Shown here: positions 1-8,249 of the stretch, one piece after another
Position numbering within the stretch: the first letter of the stretch is position 1
Layout: each line of letters opens with the position of its first letter
Assembly (NCBI RefSeq): GCF_000716545.1
Contig: NZ_JNWZ01000004.1
Span: 97,823 to 161,822 of the forward strand
Length of the DNA stretch: 64,000 nt
DNA from: Kitasatospora phosalacinea
GTDB lineage: Bacteria; Actinomycetota; Actinomycetes; Streptomycetales; Streptomycetaceae
Direction of reading: 5' to 3'
Position numbers and translations under genes: made by a program
The notes under the pieces: model-generated
Seen by the model: only the letters and a program-made list of their open reading frames with translations
Databases searched by the model: none
Told to the model about the DNA's origin: nothing

Positions 1-354
1 GCCGAGGCCAAGGCCGAGGCGTGGGCGTCGGTGGTCGACTCCGACACGCTCACCAACTACGTCCAGGAGGCCGTCATCGCCGGCTTCCAGCAGCCCGACC
101 AGCGGGAGCTGCTGGCCCCCTACACCGAGAAGTACTTCGCCTCGGTCAAGCAGGTGTGGGAGACCCGCAGCCACGAGATCTCCCAGCAGATCATCGGCGG
201 GCTCTACCCCTCCTACGCGGTCTCCCGGGCCACCCTGGACGCCACCGACGCGTGGCTCGCCACGGCGGACCCGGCGCCGGCGCTGCGCCGGCAGGTCGTC
301 GAGGCGCGGGCGGGCGTGGAACGGGCGCTCAAGGCCCAGGCCGCCGACCGCTGA
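1..354 (+). CDS. pepN: Aminopeptidase N, C-terminal fragment (5' end outside window)
   Basis: The reading frame is open from base 1 and stops at 352-354, so only about the last 117 residues are present. They resemble the helical ERAP1-type C-terminal domain of M1 metallopeptidases, with a recognisable stretch around residues 51-70 (VWETRSHEISQQIIGGLYP) and the usual acidic/alanine-rich end. The HExxH zinc-binding catalytic region lies upstream and cannot be checked. M1 aminopeptidases remove N-terminal residues from peptides in the cytoplasm. An internal start at base 31 would give only 107 residues and has no ribosome site, so the gene clearly begins outside the window. The assignment depends on the tail alone. 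Confidence 0.85.
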   Translation, partial: AEAKAEAWASVVDSDTLTNYVQEAVIAGFQQPDQRELLAPYTEKYFASVKQVWETRSHEISQQIIGGLYPSYAVSRATLDATDAWLATADPAPALRRQVVEARAGVERALKAQAADR

Positions 355-508
355 GGAATCGGGGGCCCGGGGAGGGGCGGGGCCCAGGCTGCTGACGGTT
401 CACTGCTGTTGCGTGCACGGGCTTCTGGTTCTCGTCACGGCACGCGGCAGCACGGACCTTCGACGGGCTCCGGCCGTCAGCAGCACGGGCCCGCCCTTCC
501 CCGAGCCC

Positions 509-1972
509 CTATTCCGTCCCCAGCGTCACCGTGAAGGCAGTGCGGCCCGGGGCGCTGTCGAGGGTGACGGTGCCGTGGTGGGCGTGGACGACGGCCTGGA
601 CGATGGCGAGGCCGAGGCCGGTGGAGCCGGTGCGGCGGGAGCGGGCGCGGTCGCCGCGGGTGAAGCGGTCGAAGACCCGGGGGGCGAGGTCGGCGGGGAT
701 GCCGGGGCCGTCGTCGGTGACGGTGAGGCGGCCGTCGGGGGCGAGGCCGAGGGTGACGGTGGTGCCGTCGGGGGTGTGGGTGCGGGCGTTGGCGAGCAGG
801 TTGGTGACGACCTGGGCGAGGCGGTGCGGGTCGCCGGGGACGGTGACCGGTTCGGCGGGGAGTTCGAGCAGCCAGCGGTGCCCGGGGGCGGCGGCCTTCG
901 CGTCGGCGGCGCAGTCGAGGACGATCCGGGTGAGGTCGGTGTCCTGGACGGCGAGCGGGCGGCCGGCGTCGAGACGGGCGAGCAGCAGCAGGTCCTCGAC
1001 GATGGTGCCCATCCGGCGGGACTCGGCGCTGATGCGTTCCAGCGAGTGCCGCACGGGCTCGGGGACGGGGCCGGGGTGCCGGAGGGCGAGTTCGGCGTGG
1101 CCGCGGACGGTGGCGACGGGGTTGCGCAGTTCGTGGCTGGCGTCGGCGGCGAACGCGCGCAGGCGCTCCTCGACGTTCTGGCGGCGGGTCAGGGCGTCCG
1201 CGACGTGGCCGAGCAGGCGGTTGAGGGCGGTGCCGACCCGGCCGACCTCGGTGCGCGGGTCGTCGTCGGGGACGCGTTCGGCGAGGTCGACGGTGCCGTT
1301 GGCGAGCGGGAGGGCGGAGACCCGTTCGGCGGTGGCGACGACCCGGTCCAGGGGGCGCAGGGCGAACCGGACGGCGAGGGTGCCGGCGGCCGCGGCGGCG
1401 GTGAGGGCGGCGGCGAAGACCACGAGTTCGATCAGCAGCAGGTGGCGCACCGTCTCGTCGACGGGGTGCAGCGGCAGGCCGGTGACCAGGGTGTCGTGGT
1501 CGTGGCCGGTGACGGCGGCGACCCGGTAGTGGCCGAGGGCGGAGAGGTCGAGGTCGCGGGGCCGGCCGTCGGCGGGCAGGGCGCGCAGCGCGCCCAGGTC
1601 GGCGGCGCCGAGCGGGACGGCGGCGTCGGCGGAGTTCCCGGCGAGCGGGACGGGGTCGTCGTCGCCGGGCGGGACGCCGCCGACCACCGCGGCGTGGGTG
1701 AGGCCGCCGTCGACCAGGCGGGCGCCGAAGGTGCCGGGTGCCTGGGCGCGGGTGTCGTGGCCGTCCTGGTCGGGGTGTTCGAGGCTGGTGGCGTAGCGGC
1801 CGCCGGCGGCGGAGAGCTGCTGGTCGAGGCGGTCGACCAGGAAGTGCCGCAGCGCCTCGCAGGTGGCCAGGCCGACGCCGGCGCAGATCAGCACCAGCAG
1901 GACCAGGACACCGGCCACCAGCCGGGCCCGCAGGGTGCGCGGGGCGGGGACGCGCGGGGCCGGGCGTCTCAT
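509..1972 (-). CDS. Two-component sensor histidine kinase (HAMP, HisKA, HATPase)
   Basis: This 487-residue membrane sensor kinase autophosphorylates on His and passes the phosphate to the regulator encoded just upstream. In order it shows a basic N-terminus, a first membrane helix (about 15-35), an extracytoplasmic sensor segment of about 130 residues without a recognised domain, a second helix (about 165-190), a HAMP segment, the HisKA box ASHELRNPVATVRGH with the phospho-accepting His, the N box NLLANARTHTP, G1 box DDGPGIP and G2 box TGLGLAIV. All catalytic boxes are intact. The ATG at 1972 overlaps the stop of the regulator by four bases (ATGA), which fixes the start and implies translational coupling. 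The signal sensed cannot be read from the sequence. Confidence 0.95.
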   Translation of the reverse strand: MRRPAPRVPAPRTLRARLVAGVLVLLVLICAGVGLATCEALRHFLVDRLDQQLSAAGGRYATSLEHPDQDGHDTRAQAPGTFGARLVDGGLTHAAVVGGVPPGDDDPVPLAGNSADAAVPLGAADLGALRALPADGRPRDLDLSALGHYRVAAVTGHDHDTLVTGLPLHPVDETVRHLLLIELVVFAAALTAAAAAGTLAVRFALRPLDRVVATAERVSALPLANGTVDLAERVPDDDPRTEVGRVGTALNRLLGHVADALTRRQNVEERLRAFAADASHELRNPVATVRGHAELALRHPGPVPEPVRHSLERISAESRRMGTIVEDLLLLARLDAGRPLAVQDTDLTRIVLDCAADAKAAAPGHRWLLELPAEPVTVPGDPHRLAQVVTNLLANARTHTPDGTTVTLGLAPDGRLTVTDDGPGIPADLAPRVFDRFTRGDRARSRRTGSTGLGLAIVQAVVHAHHGTVTLDSAPGRTAFTVTLGTE

Positions 1973-2682
1973 CCGGTGGCCGCCCGCAGGACGTACCCGG
2001 CGCCGCGGACGGTGTGGATCATCGGGGGCCGGCCGGCGTCGATCTTGCGGCGCAGGTAGCTGATGTACAGCTCCACCACGTGGGCCTGGCCGCCGAAGTC
2101 GTAGGACCAGACGGCGTCCAGGATCTGGGCCTTGCTGAGCACCTGGCGGGGGTGCTCCATCAGGTGGCGCAGCAGGGCGAACTCGGTGGGGCTGAGGTCG
2201 ACGGGCTCGCCGCCGCGGCGGGCCTCCCGGGTGGCGGGGTCGAGGCGCAGGTCGCCGACGGCGAGGGTGCCGGGGGCGGCAGGGCCGGGGGGCGCGGTGC
2301 GGCGGAGCAGGCCGCGCAGCCGGACCACGACCTCCTCCAGGCTGAACGGCTTGGTGACGTAGTCGTCGCCGCCGGCGGCGATCCCGGCGATCCGGTCCTC
2401 GACGGCGTCGCGGGCGGTGAGGAACAGGACGCGCACCTCGGGGTCGGCGGTGTGGACGCGGCGCAGCACCTCCAGCCCGTCGAAGTCGGGCAGCATCACG
2501 TCCAGCACCACGGCGTGCGGGCGCCACTCGGCGGCGGCGGCGACGGCGTCCAGGCCGCCGGTGACGCCGCGGGCCTGCCAGCCCTCGTAGCGCAGGGCGC
2601 CGCAGAGGACTTCGACCAGGTCGGGTTCGTCGTCGACCACCAGGACCCGCCAGGGGGTGTCCGCGTGCTGCATGGCAGGCAT
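1969..2682 (-). CDS. OmpR/PhoB-family response regulator
   Basis: This 237-residue regulator has a receiver domain with the DDE acid pocket near the N-terminus, the phospho-acceptor Asp in VVLDVMLPDFDG and the conserved Lys in TKPF, followed by a winged-helix DNA-binding domain ending HTVRGAGYVLR. It is the partner of the kinase encoded immediately downstream. Two ATG codons are possible, at 2682 and 2673; neither has a strong ribosome site, and 2682 is preferred because a GGGA sits about eight bases upstream. The gene is divergent from the flavin-reductase cassette at 2856, so control of that cassette through the shared 173-base region is a reasonable but unproven idea. Confidence 0.93.
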   Translation of the reverse strand: MPAMQHADTPWRVLVVDDEPDLVEVLCGALRYEGWQARGVTGGLDAVAAAAEWRPHAVVLDVMLPDFDGLEVLRRVHTADPEVRVLFLTARDAVEDRIAGIAAGGDDYVTKPFSLEEVVVRLRGLLRRTAPPGPAAPGTLAVGDLRLDPATREARRGGEPVDLSPTEFALLRHLMEHPRQVLSKAQILDAVWSYDFGGQAHVVELYISYLRRKIDAGRPPMIHTVRGAGYVLRAATG

Positions 2683-2697
2683 TCTGCCGTCCCGGGA

Positions 2698-2713
2698 TGA
2701 GAAAGCGGTGAGA
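2698..2713. promoter_or_regulatory. Direct repeat TGAGA-N6-TGAGA, possible OmpR-family operator
   Basis: TGAGA occurs at 2698-2702 and 2709-2713 with an 11-base period, the spacing typical of PhoB/OmpR-type binding sites. A third TGAGA lies at 2806-2810. The repeats are in the divergent region between the response regulator and the reductase gene. The repeat is seen directly; its role is inferred. Confidence 0.35.
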
Positions 2714-2855
2714 TCGCCGGACCGCTCCGGGCCTTGCCACCACTGCTCCGAGCTGCGGCGACACCCTTTCCGGACGCCCGGTGGGACGATCGGTTCATAG
2801 GGAACTGAGAGCTTCCGGTGGCACCGTGGGCCCCGTACCACCGAAGGAGGGCCCG

Positions 2856-4211
2856 TTGACCGCAGTCTCCACTCCCGCCCGGGCCGCCCGGCGCGCCGCG
2901 CCCCGCCGAGCCCCGCACCCGGACGCCGTCCGGCACGGCGCGCTCGCCCTGGTCGCGCTCGGCGCGCTCGGCGTCCTCGCCCTGTGGTGGGCCGACACCC
3001 CGCGGGTGGCCGGCGCCGCCGACTGGCTCACCGGCGCGGGCCGGATCACCGGCCTGCTGGCCGGGTACGCCGCGCCCGTCCTGCTGCTGCTGATGGCCCG
3101 GATCCCGCTGCTGGAGCGCGAGGTGGGCGCGGACCGCCTCGCCCGCTGGCACGCGCACGGCGGCCGCTACCTGGTCTCGCTGGTCACCGCGCACGTGCTG
3201 ACCGTCGTCTGGGGCTACGCGCTGACCGACGGACGGGGCCTGTGGAGCCAGGGCGTCGAGATCGTGTTCCACTTCCCCGACATGCTCAAGGCCACCGCCG
3301 CGACCCTGCTGCTGCTCGGCACCGGCGCGGTCTCCGCCCGGGCCGCCCGCCGCCGGATGGGCTACGAGACCTGGTACTACCTGCACCTGGCCACCTACCT
3401 GGCCGTCGCCCTCGGCTTCGCCCACCAGCTCACCACCGGCGCCGACCTCCTCGACGGCCCCCCGAAGGCCGCCTGGTACCTGCTGTACTTCGGCACCGCC
3501 GCCGTCCTGGCGTGGTACCGGCTGCTGACCCCGTACCTGCGCGACCGGCGGCACCGGCTGGAGGTCGCCGAGGTCCGCGCCGAGGGCCCGGGCGTGGTCT
3601 CGGTCTTCCTGACCGGCCGGCACCTGGACGAACTGCGCGCCGAACCCGGGCAGTTCTTCCGGCTCCAGTTCCTCACCCCGCGACTGCGCTGGGCCGCCAA
3701 CCCGTACTCGCTCTCCGCGCCCCCGCACCCGCGCTTCCTGCGCTTCACCGTCAAGGGCCTGGGCGCCCACAGCGCGGCGCTCGCCGCGCTCGCCCCCGGC
3801 ACCAGGGTCCGCGCCGAGGGCCCGTACGGGGCGTTCACCGCGCGGCGGCGCCGCGGCGGGCCGGTGCTGCTGCTCGGCGCGGGCGTCGGCGTCACCCCGC
3901 TGCGGGCGCTGGCCGAGACGCTGCCCGGCCAGGTCACCCTGGTGCAGCGCGCCCGCCGCCCCGAGGACGTGCTGTTCCGCCGCGAACTCGCCGCCGTCGC
4001 CGAGCGGCGCGGCGTCCGGGTGCACGAACTGCTCGGCGGCCGGGCCGAGGTGGGCGACCTCGGCCCGGCGCTGCGCCGGCTCGTCCCCGACCTGGCCCGG
4101 CACGAGGTCTACCTGTGCGGCCCCGAGGAGTTCACCGCCGACGCGGTCCGCGCGCTGCGCGCCGCCGGGGTCCGGGCCGGCCGCATCCACCACGAGTCCT
4201 TCGCCTTCTAG
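2856..4211 (+). CDS. Ferric-reductase-like membrane flavocytochrome (haem/FAD/NAD(P))
   Basis: This protein of 451 residues probably carries electrons from cytoplasmic NAD(P)H through FAD and membrane haem to the outer face. About six membrane helices occupy the first 220 residues. Two of them carry His pairs thirteen residues apart (in RWHAHGGRYL...TAHVL and YYLHLATYL...FAHQL), as in haem-binding ferric-reductase-like domains. The FAD site NPYSLSAPP, the nucleotide-binding glycine motif LLLGAGVGVTPL and the C-terminal YLCGPEEF follow. TTG at 2856 is chosen as the start because AAGGAGG lies five bases upstream; an upstream in-frame codon at 2781 has no such site. The FMN-binding and ApbE genes follow directly, pointing to an extracytoplasmic flavin electron path. 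Confidence 0.88.
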   Translation: MTAVSTPARAARRAAPRRAPHPDAVRHGALALVALGALGVLALWWADTPRVAGAADWLTGAGRITGLLAGYAAPVLLLLMARIPLLEREVGADRLARWHAHGGRYLVSLVTAHVLTVVWGYALTDGRGLWSQGVEIVFHFPDMLKATAATLLLLGTGAVSARAARRRMGYETWYYLHLATYLAVALGFAHQLTTGADLLDGPPKAAWYLLYFGTAAVLAWYRLLTPYLRDRRHRLEVAEVRAEGPGVVSVFLTGRHLDELRAEPGQFFRLQFLTPRLRWAANPYSLSAPPHPRFLRFTVKGLGAHSAALAALAPGTRVRAEGPYGAFTARRRRGGPVLLLGAGVGVTPLRALAETLPGQVTLVQRARRPEDVLFRRELAAVAERRGVRVHELLGGRAEVGDLGPALRRLVPDLARHEVYLCGPEEFTADAVRALRAAGVRAGRIHHESFAF

Positions 4212-4223
4212 GAGCACCCCACC

Positions 4224-4700
4224 ATGCGACGCGCCGTCATCACCGCCTCCGCGACCGCCGCCGGGGTGGTCCTGCTGCTCTCCCTCAAGCCCCACGACGC
4301 CGCCCCCGCGCACGCCATCTCCTCCGCGAACGGCGGCGGCGCGGCGGGCGCCTCCGGGACTTCCGGCGCCGGCACCGGCACCGGCACCGGCGCCACGGAC
4401 GGCGCGCAGAGCGCCGACGGGGCGACCCGCACCCTCACCGGCAGCGCGGTCAACACCCGGTACGGGCCGGTGCAGGTCAAGGTCACCACGGCCGGCGGGA
4501 GGATCAGCAGGATCGACGTGATCCAGTACCCCACCGGCGACCGCCGCGACCGGGAGATCAACGAGTACGCGATCCCCGTCCTCAACCAGGAGGCGATCGC
4601 CGCGCAGAGCGCGGACATCGACGTGGTCTCCGGCGCGACGTACACCAGCGACGGCTACACCCGCTCCCTGCAGAGCGCGCTCGACCAGGCGGGCGAGTGA
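4224..4700 (+). CDS. FMN-binding domain protein, predicted ApbE flavinylation target
   Basis: The 158-residue product has an N-terminal signal or anchor segment (about residues 4-20), a Gly/Ala/Thr-rich linker with (Gly-Thr) repeats, then an FMN_bind domain like that of NqrC and RnfG. The covalent flavin motif SGATYTS is at residues 136-142; by analogy with NqrC, FMN would be attached by phosphoester to Thr141. The domain should lie outside the membrane, receiving electrons from the reductase encoded 12 bases upstream. It overlaps the ApbE gene by four bases (GTGA). The ribosome site AGGAGC precedes the ATG. The motif makes flavinylation very likely; the final electron acceptor is unknown. 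Confidence 0.9.
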   Translation: MRRAVITASATAAGVVLLLSLKPHDAAPAHAISSANGGGAAGASGTSGAGTGTGTGATDGAQSADGATRTLTGSAVNTRYGPVQVKVTTAGGRISRIDVIQYPTGDRRDREINEYAIPVLNQEAIAAQSADIDVVSGATYTSDGYTRSLQSALDQAGE

Positions 4701-5413
4701 CCGCCGACCACGTCGAGCACGTCATGGGGACGGTATTCTCCTTCGCCGTCCGCGACCCCGGGCCGGAGACCGGCCCGGCGGTCCGGCGGATCGTGGAGCG
4801 GCTGCACCGGATCGACGCGCTGTTCTCGACGTACCGGCCGGAGAGCGAGATCAGCCGGCTCGACCGCGGCGAACTCGCCCTCGCGGAGGCCGACCCCGAG
4901 GTACGCCGGGTGCTGGAGCGGTGCGCGGAACTCACCGCGGAGACCGGCGGGTACTTCACCGCGCGGCCCGGCGGGCGGCTCGACCCCAGCGGCTACGTCA
5001 AGGGCTGGGCGGTCGAGGAGGCCTCCCGGGCGCTGCGCGCGTCCGGCTCCGCCCACCACTGCGTCAGCGGCGGCGGGGACGTCCAGACCGCGGGCGGCCC
5101 CTGGCGGATCGGGATCGCCGACCCGCATCGCGAGGGGGCCGTCGCCCGCGTCGTCACCGGCCACGACCTGGCGGTCGCCACCTCCGGCACCGCGGAGCGC
5201 GGCCCGCACATCATCGACCCGCACACCGGCCTGCCCTCGGCCTCCTTCGCCTCCCTCACCCTGGTCGGCCGGGGCCTCACCCGCCTCGACGCCCTCGCCA
5301 CGGCGGCGTTCGCGATGGGCGCGCCGGCGCTGCGCTGGCTCGCCGCGAAGGGCGTCCGGGCCCTGGCGATCCACCCGGACGGGCGGCAGGAGACGACGGG
5401 GAGCTGGGGGTAG
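4697..5413 (+). CDS. apbE: ApbE-family FAD:protein FMN transferase
   Basis: ApbE enzymes use FAD and a divalent metal to attach FMN to Thr/Ser of FMN-binding domains. This copy has 238 residues and starts at a GTG that overlaps the stop of its presumed substrate gene. Family features seen are the N-terminal VMGTVFSFAV strand, STYRPESEISRLDRG, the GYVKGWAVE segment, SGGGDVQTAG, HIIDPHTG and DALATAAFAMG near the C-terminus. It is shorter than proteobacterial ApbE (about 350 residues) and has no lipoprotein signal, which is common in actinobacteria. If it acts outside the membrane the export route is unclear; modification before export of the partner is possible. Confidence 0.92.
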   Translation: MTADHVEHVMGTVFSFAVRDPGPETGPAVRRIVERLHRIDALFSTYRPESEISRLDRGELALAEADPEVRRVLERCAELTAETGGYFTARPGGRLDPSGYVKGWAVEEASRALRASGSAHHCVSGGGDVQTAGGPWRIGIADPHREGAVARVVTGHDLAVATSGTAERGPHIIDPHTGLPSASFASLTLVGRGLTRLDALATAAFAMGAPALRWLAAKGVRALAIHPDGRQETTGSWG

Positions 5414-5480
5414 GGCGGGGACGCGCGGGCCCCTGGTCGGCGCGGCTCGTCCGCCGGGGGTCCCGGCCCCGGACACGCGA

Positions 5481-5525
5481 CGGCGACCGCCGGGCCCGAC
5501 GGGTGTCGAGGCCAGGCGGTCGCCG
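5481..5525. terminator. Inverted repeat between convergent genes, likely bidirectional terminator
   Basis: CGGCGACCGCC (5481-5491) and its exact complement (5515-5525) form an 11-bp stem with a 23-base loop between apbE and the opposing small gene. There is no T-run, as usual for GC-rich actinobacterial terminators. Confidence 0.5.
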
Positions 5526-5546
5526 CCGTACGGGTCGGGGACCCGG

Positions 5547-5750
5547 TTACTTCTTCTTGGTGCCCGGGATCATGCAGAGGCCCGCGATCACCGCGAAGGC
5601 GACGATCGGGAGGGCGACGAACAGTCCCAGGGTCTCGCCGACGCTCAGGCCGGTGCCCGGGTTGTCGCCGTCGTCGCGCGTGAGCGCCATGGCGGGCGAC
5701 GACATCAGCATCATCAGCGTGGCCGCCGCGGTGACCGCACCGGCGCGCAT
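5547..5750 (-). CDS. Small membrane or secreted protein, unknown function
   Basis: This 67-residue protein has a hydrophobic signal-like N-terminus ending SSPAMA (a plausible signal peptidase site near residue 22), a short polar segment rich in Asp and Gly, a second hydrophobic helix (about residues 38-60) and a basic KKK end. It could be a cleaved one-helix membrane protein or span twice. ATG at 5750 is preferred because AAGAGGAAC lies just upstream; an extended version beginning with TTG at 5777 would start inside that ribosome site. No family is recognised. It lies between the convergent apbE and the 3' end of malQ and appears to be transcribed alone. Confidence 0.6.
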   Translation of the reverse strand: MRAGAVTAAATLMMLMSSPAMALTRDDGDNPGTGLSVGETLGLFVALPIVAFAVIAGLCMIPGTKKK

Positions 5751-5789
5751 TGCGTTCCTCTTGTCCACGTTTCCCAAGGTACCGGCCCC

Positions 5790-7952
5790 CTACAGCGCCG
5801 CGCCCGGCGGGGTGCGCCTGTCGGCGTGTCCCGGCGGCGGGGTGTCGAGCGGGGCGAGGGTGGCGGCGATGCCCGCGGTGCCGGGGGCGGCGGCGAGTTC
5901 GTCGAGGGTGCGGGGGGTGCCGGTGGCGTCGGCGACCGGCAGGCGCCAGTTGGGGTACTGGTCCCAGGTGCCGGGGAGGTTCTGCGGGCGGGGGTCGCCG
6001 ACGGTGTCGGGGAGCCAGACGCCGACCAGTTGGGCGGGGGTGGCCAGCAGGTAGGCGTACAGCGCCTCGGGGGTGACCGGCTCGCCCGCGGTGAGCAGTC
6101 CGATCCGGACCAGCTCCTGCTGCCAGTCGGCGAGTTCTCCGGCGGCCGCGTCCTGTTCCTCGCCCAGCGGGCGGGCCAGCAGGCCGAGGCGGTGGCGCAG
6201 TTCGACGTGCTCGCCGGTGAGCCGGGCGGCGGTGGAGGGCAGGTCGTGGGTGGTGAGGGTGGCCAGGCAGCCGGCGCGCCAGCGCTCGGGGGGCAGCACG
6301 GCGCCGTCCGCCCGCCAGTCCCGTTCGAACCAGAGCACGGAGGTGCCGAGCACGCCGTGTTCGGCGAGGCGTTCGCGCACGCCCGGTTCGACGGTGCCGA
6401 GGTCCTCGCCGATGACGGCGGTACCGGCCCGGTGGGCCTCCAGGGCGAGGACGGCGAGCATCGCCTCGGCGTCGTAGCGGACGTAGGTGCCCTCGGTGGG
6501 GCGGGCGCCCTCGGGCACCCACCAGAGCCGGAACAGGCCCATCACGTGGTCGATCCGGATCGCTCCGGCGTGCCGGGCGGAGGCCCGGATCAGCTCGGCG
6601 AACGGGGCGTAGCCGGCCTCGGCGAGGGCGTCGGGCCGCCAGGGCGGCAGGCCCCAGTCCTGGCCGTGGGCGTTGAACGCGTCCGGCGGGGCGCCGGTGG
6701 AGATGCCGGCGGCCAGCACGTCCTGCAGGGCCCAGGCGTCGGCGCCGTCGGGGTGGACGCCCACCGCGAGGTCGTGGATCAGGCCGATCGGCATGCCGGC
6801 GTCGGTCGCGGCGCGCTGGGCGGCGCGCAGCTGCTCGTCGACCAGCCAGGCCAGCCAGCGGTGGAACTCGATCCGGTCCTTCAACTCGGCCTTGGCGGCG
6901 GCCACCTGCGGGCCGGCGGGGTGGCGCAGGCCCTTGGGCCAGGAGCGCCAGCCGCCGCCGTGCGCCTCGGCCAGCGCGTTCCACACCGCGTACCGCTCCA
7001 GCCACTCGCCCTCGCGCCGGACGAACGCCCGGTACGCGGCCTCCCGGCCGACGCCGCGGGGCACGGTGTGCAGCAGTTCCAGGGCCCGGTGCTTGAGCGA
7101 CCACACCGAGTCGCGGTCGATCAGGGCGTCGTGCTCCAGCACCTCCTCGCGCAGCAGCCGGGCCCGGCGGGCGAGTTCGCGGGCCTCCTCGTGCCGGGCG
7201 TACTCGGGGACGGCCTCGATCCGCAGGTGCACCGGGTCGGCGAAGCGGCGCGAGGACGGGCGGTACGGGGACGGGTCGGAGGGGGCGCCGGGCATGCCCG
7301 CGTGCAGCGGGTTGATCTGCAGGAAGCCCGCGCCGAGTTCGGCGCCGGCCCACTGGGCGAGCTCCGCGAGGTCGGCCAAGTCGCCCATGCCCCAGGACTG
7401 TTCGCTCAGCACCGAGTACAGCTGGGCGAGGAAGCCCCAGCTGCGGCCGCGCGGTCCGGGGATCCGCGGCGGGGCGACGACCAGGGTGGCGCGGGCGGTC
7501 CGCTCCCCCGCCCGGACGTCCAGCGCGTGGCGCCCCGGCGGCAGGTCCTCGGGCAGCCGGTGCGCGTGCTCGCCGGTCAACTCCCGGACGTCGCCGCCCT
7601 GTTCCAGCTCGATCCGGACTTCCGCCCCGGCCGGCAGGTCGAGCGCGGTGCGCCGCCCCTGCCAGGCCACCACGGTGGGCGGCAGCAGCCGCCGCGCGGT
7701 CTCCTCGCGGTGCCGCTCCAGCGCCTTCGCGGCCGACTCCGGCGTCCCGGCGTCGACCCCGAACGCGGCCAGCACGGCGGCCAGCGTCCCCGCCCCGACC
7801 TGCACCGGCCCGGCCCCGGCGTCGTAGCAGGTGTCCACCCCGTACGCGTGCGCGAGCGCCGTCAACTCCGGCGGGGCGGGCGGGTTGTCCTCCGCCGGCA
7901 CCAGCTCGGATCCCGCCTGCTCGCGGTCAAGGTATGCGGCCACCCAGCGCAC
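5790..7952 (-). CDS. malQ: 4-alpha-glucanotransferase (amylomaltase, GH77)
   Basis: Amylomaltase transfers alpha-1,4-glucan segments between maltodextrins in the cytoplasm. The 720-residue product has the long N-terminal region typical of actinobacterial MalQ, including the LAHAYGVDTCYDAGAG start of the family, and then a GH77 catalytic barrel with SPYRPSSRRF, the nucleophile region RIDHVMGLFRLWW, the acid/base region IGEDLGTVEPGV and THDLPST. The GTG start at 7952 is preceded by GAGGACGGA. It is transcribed alone, divergent from the GH84-family gene, with about 300 intervening bases in which I see no further gene. The fold and motifs leave little doubt. Confidence 0.95.
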   Translation of the reverse strand: MRWVAAYLDREQAGSELVPAEDNPPAPPELTALAHAYGVDTCYDAGAGPVQVGAGTLAAVLAAFGVDAGTPESAAKALERHREETARRLLPPTVVAWQGRRTALDLPAGAEVRIELEQGGDVRELTGEHAHRLPEDLPPGRHALDVRAGERTARATLVVAPPRIPGPRGRSWGFLAQLYSVLSEQSWGMGDLADLAELAQWAGAELGAGFLQINPLHAGMPGAPSDPSPYRPSSRRFADPVHLRIEAVPEYARHEEARELARRARLLREEVLEHDALIDRDSVWSLKHRALELLHTVPRGVGREAAYRAFVRREGEWLERYAVWNALAEAHGGGWRSWPKGLRHPAGPQVAAAKAELKDRIEFHRWLAWLVDEQLRAAQRAATDAGMPIGLIHDLAVGVHPDGADAWALQDVLAAGISTGAPPDAFNAHGQDWGLPPWRPDALAEAGYAPFAELIRASARHAGAIRIDHVMGLFRLWWVPEGARPTEGTYVRYDAEAMLAVLALEAHRAGTAVIGEDLGTVEPGVRERLAEHGVLGTSVLWFERDWRADGAVLPPERWRAGCLATLTTHDLPSTAARLTGEHVELRHRLGLLARPLGEEQDAAAGELADWQQELVRIGLLTAGEPVTPEALYAYLLATPAQLVGVWLPDTVGDPRPQNLPGTWDQYPNWRLPVADATGTPRTLDELAAAPGTAGIAATLAPLDTPPPGHADRRTPPGAAL

Positions 7953-8249
7953 TCCGTCCTCGGGGGCTCCCCCACGCCAACAATGCCGACAGGCACAGTC
8001 CTACCCGCGCCGCCGCCCCCCGACCCCGACCGACACGGCCCCCGGCCCGCGCCGGTCGGGTGAACGTTCCACCGCAGGGTTGCCGCTCGGGCGGGCGTTC
8101 GGCGTTTTCGGGCGATAACGGACATAGCCGCCAGGCCCGTTGACAGGGACGCGGGGAGCTGGTGGGGTGGGCGGGCCGGGTGGCCCCGGGGGGCTGGGCC
8201 GGGGCGGCAGAGGGCCGGTGAGCTGGGCGTTTCGGGCGAGGAGGCTCCG

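Noticed and set aside
21..395. Arg/Gly-rich frame overlapping the pepN tail
   Set aside because: It is out of frame with the clear aminopeptidase C-terminus and has shadow-like composition.
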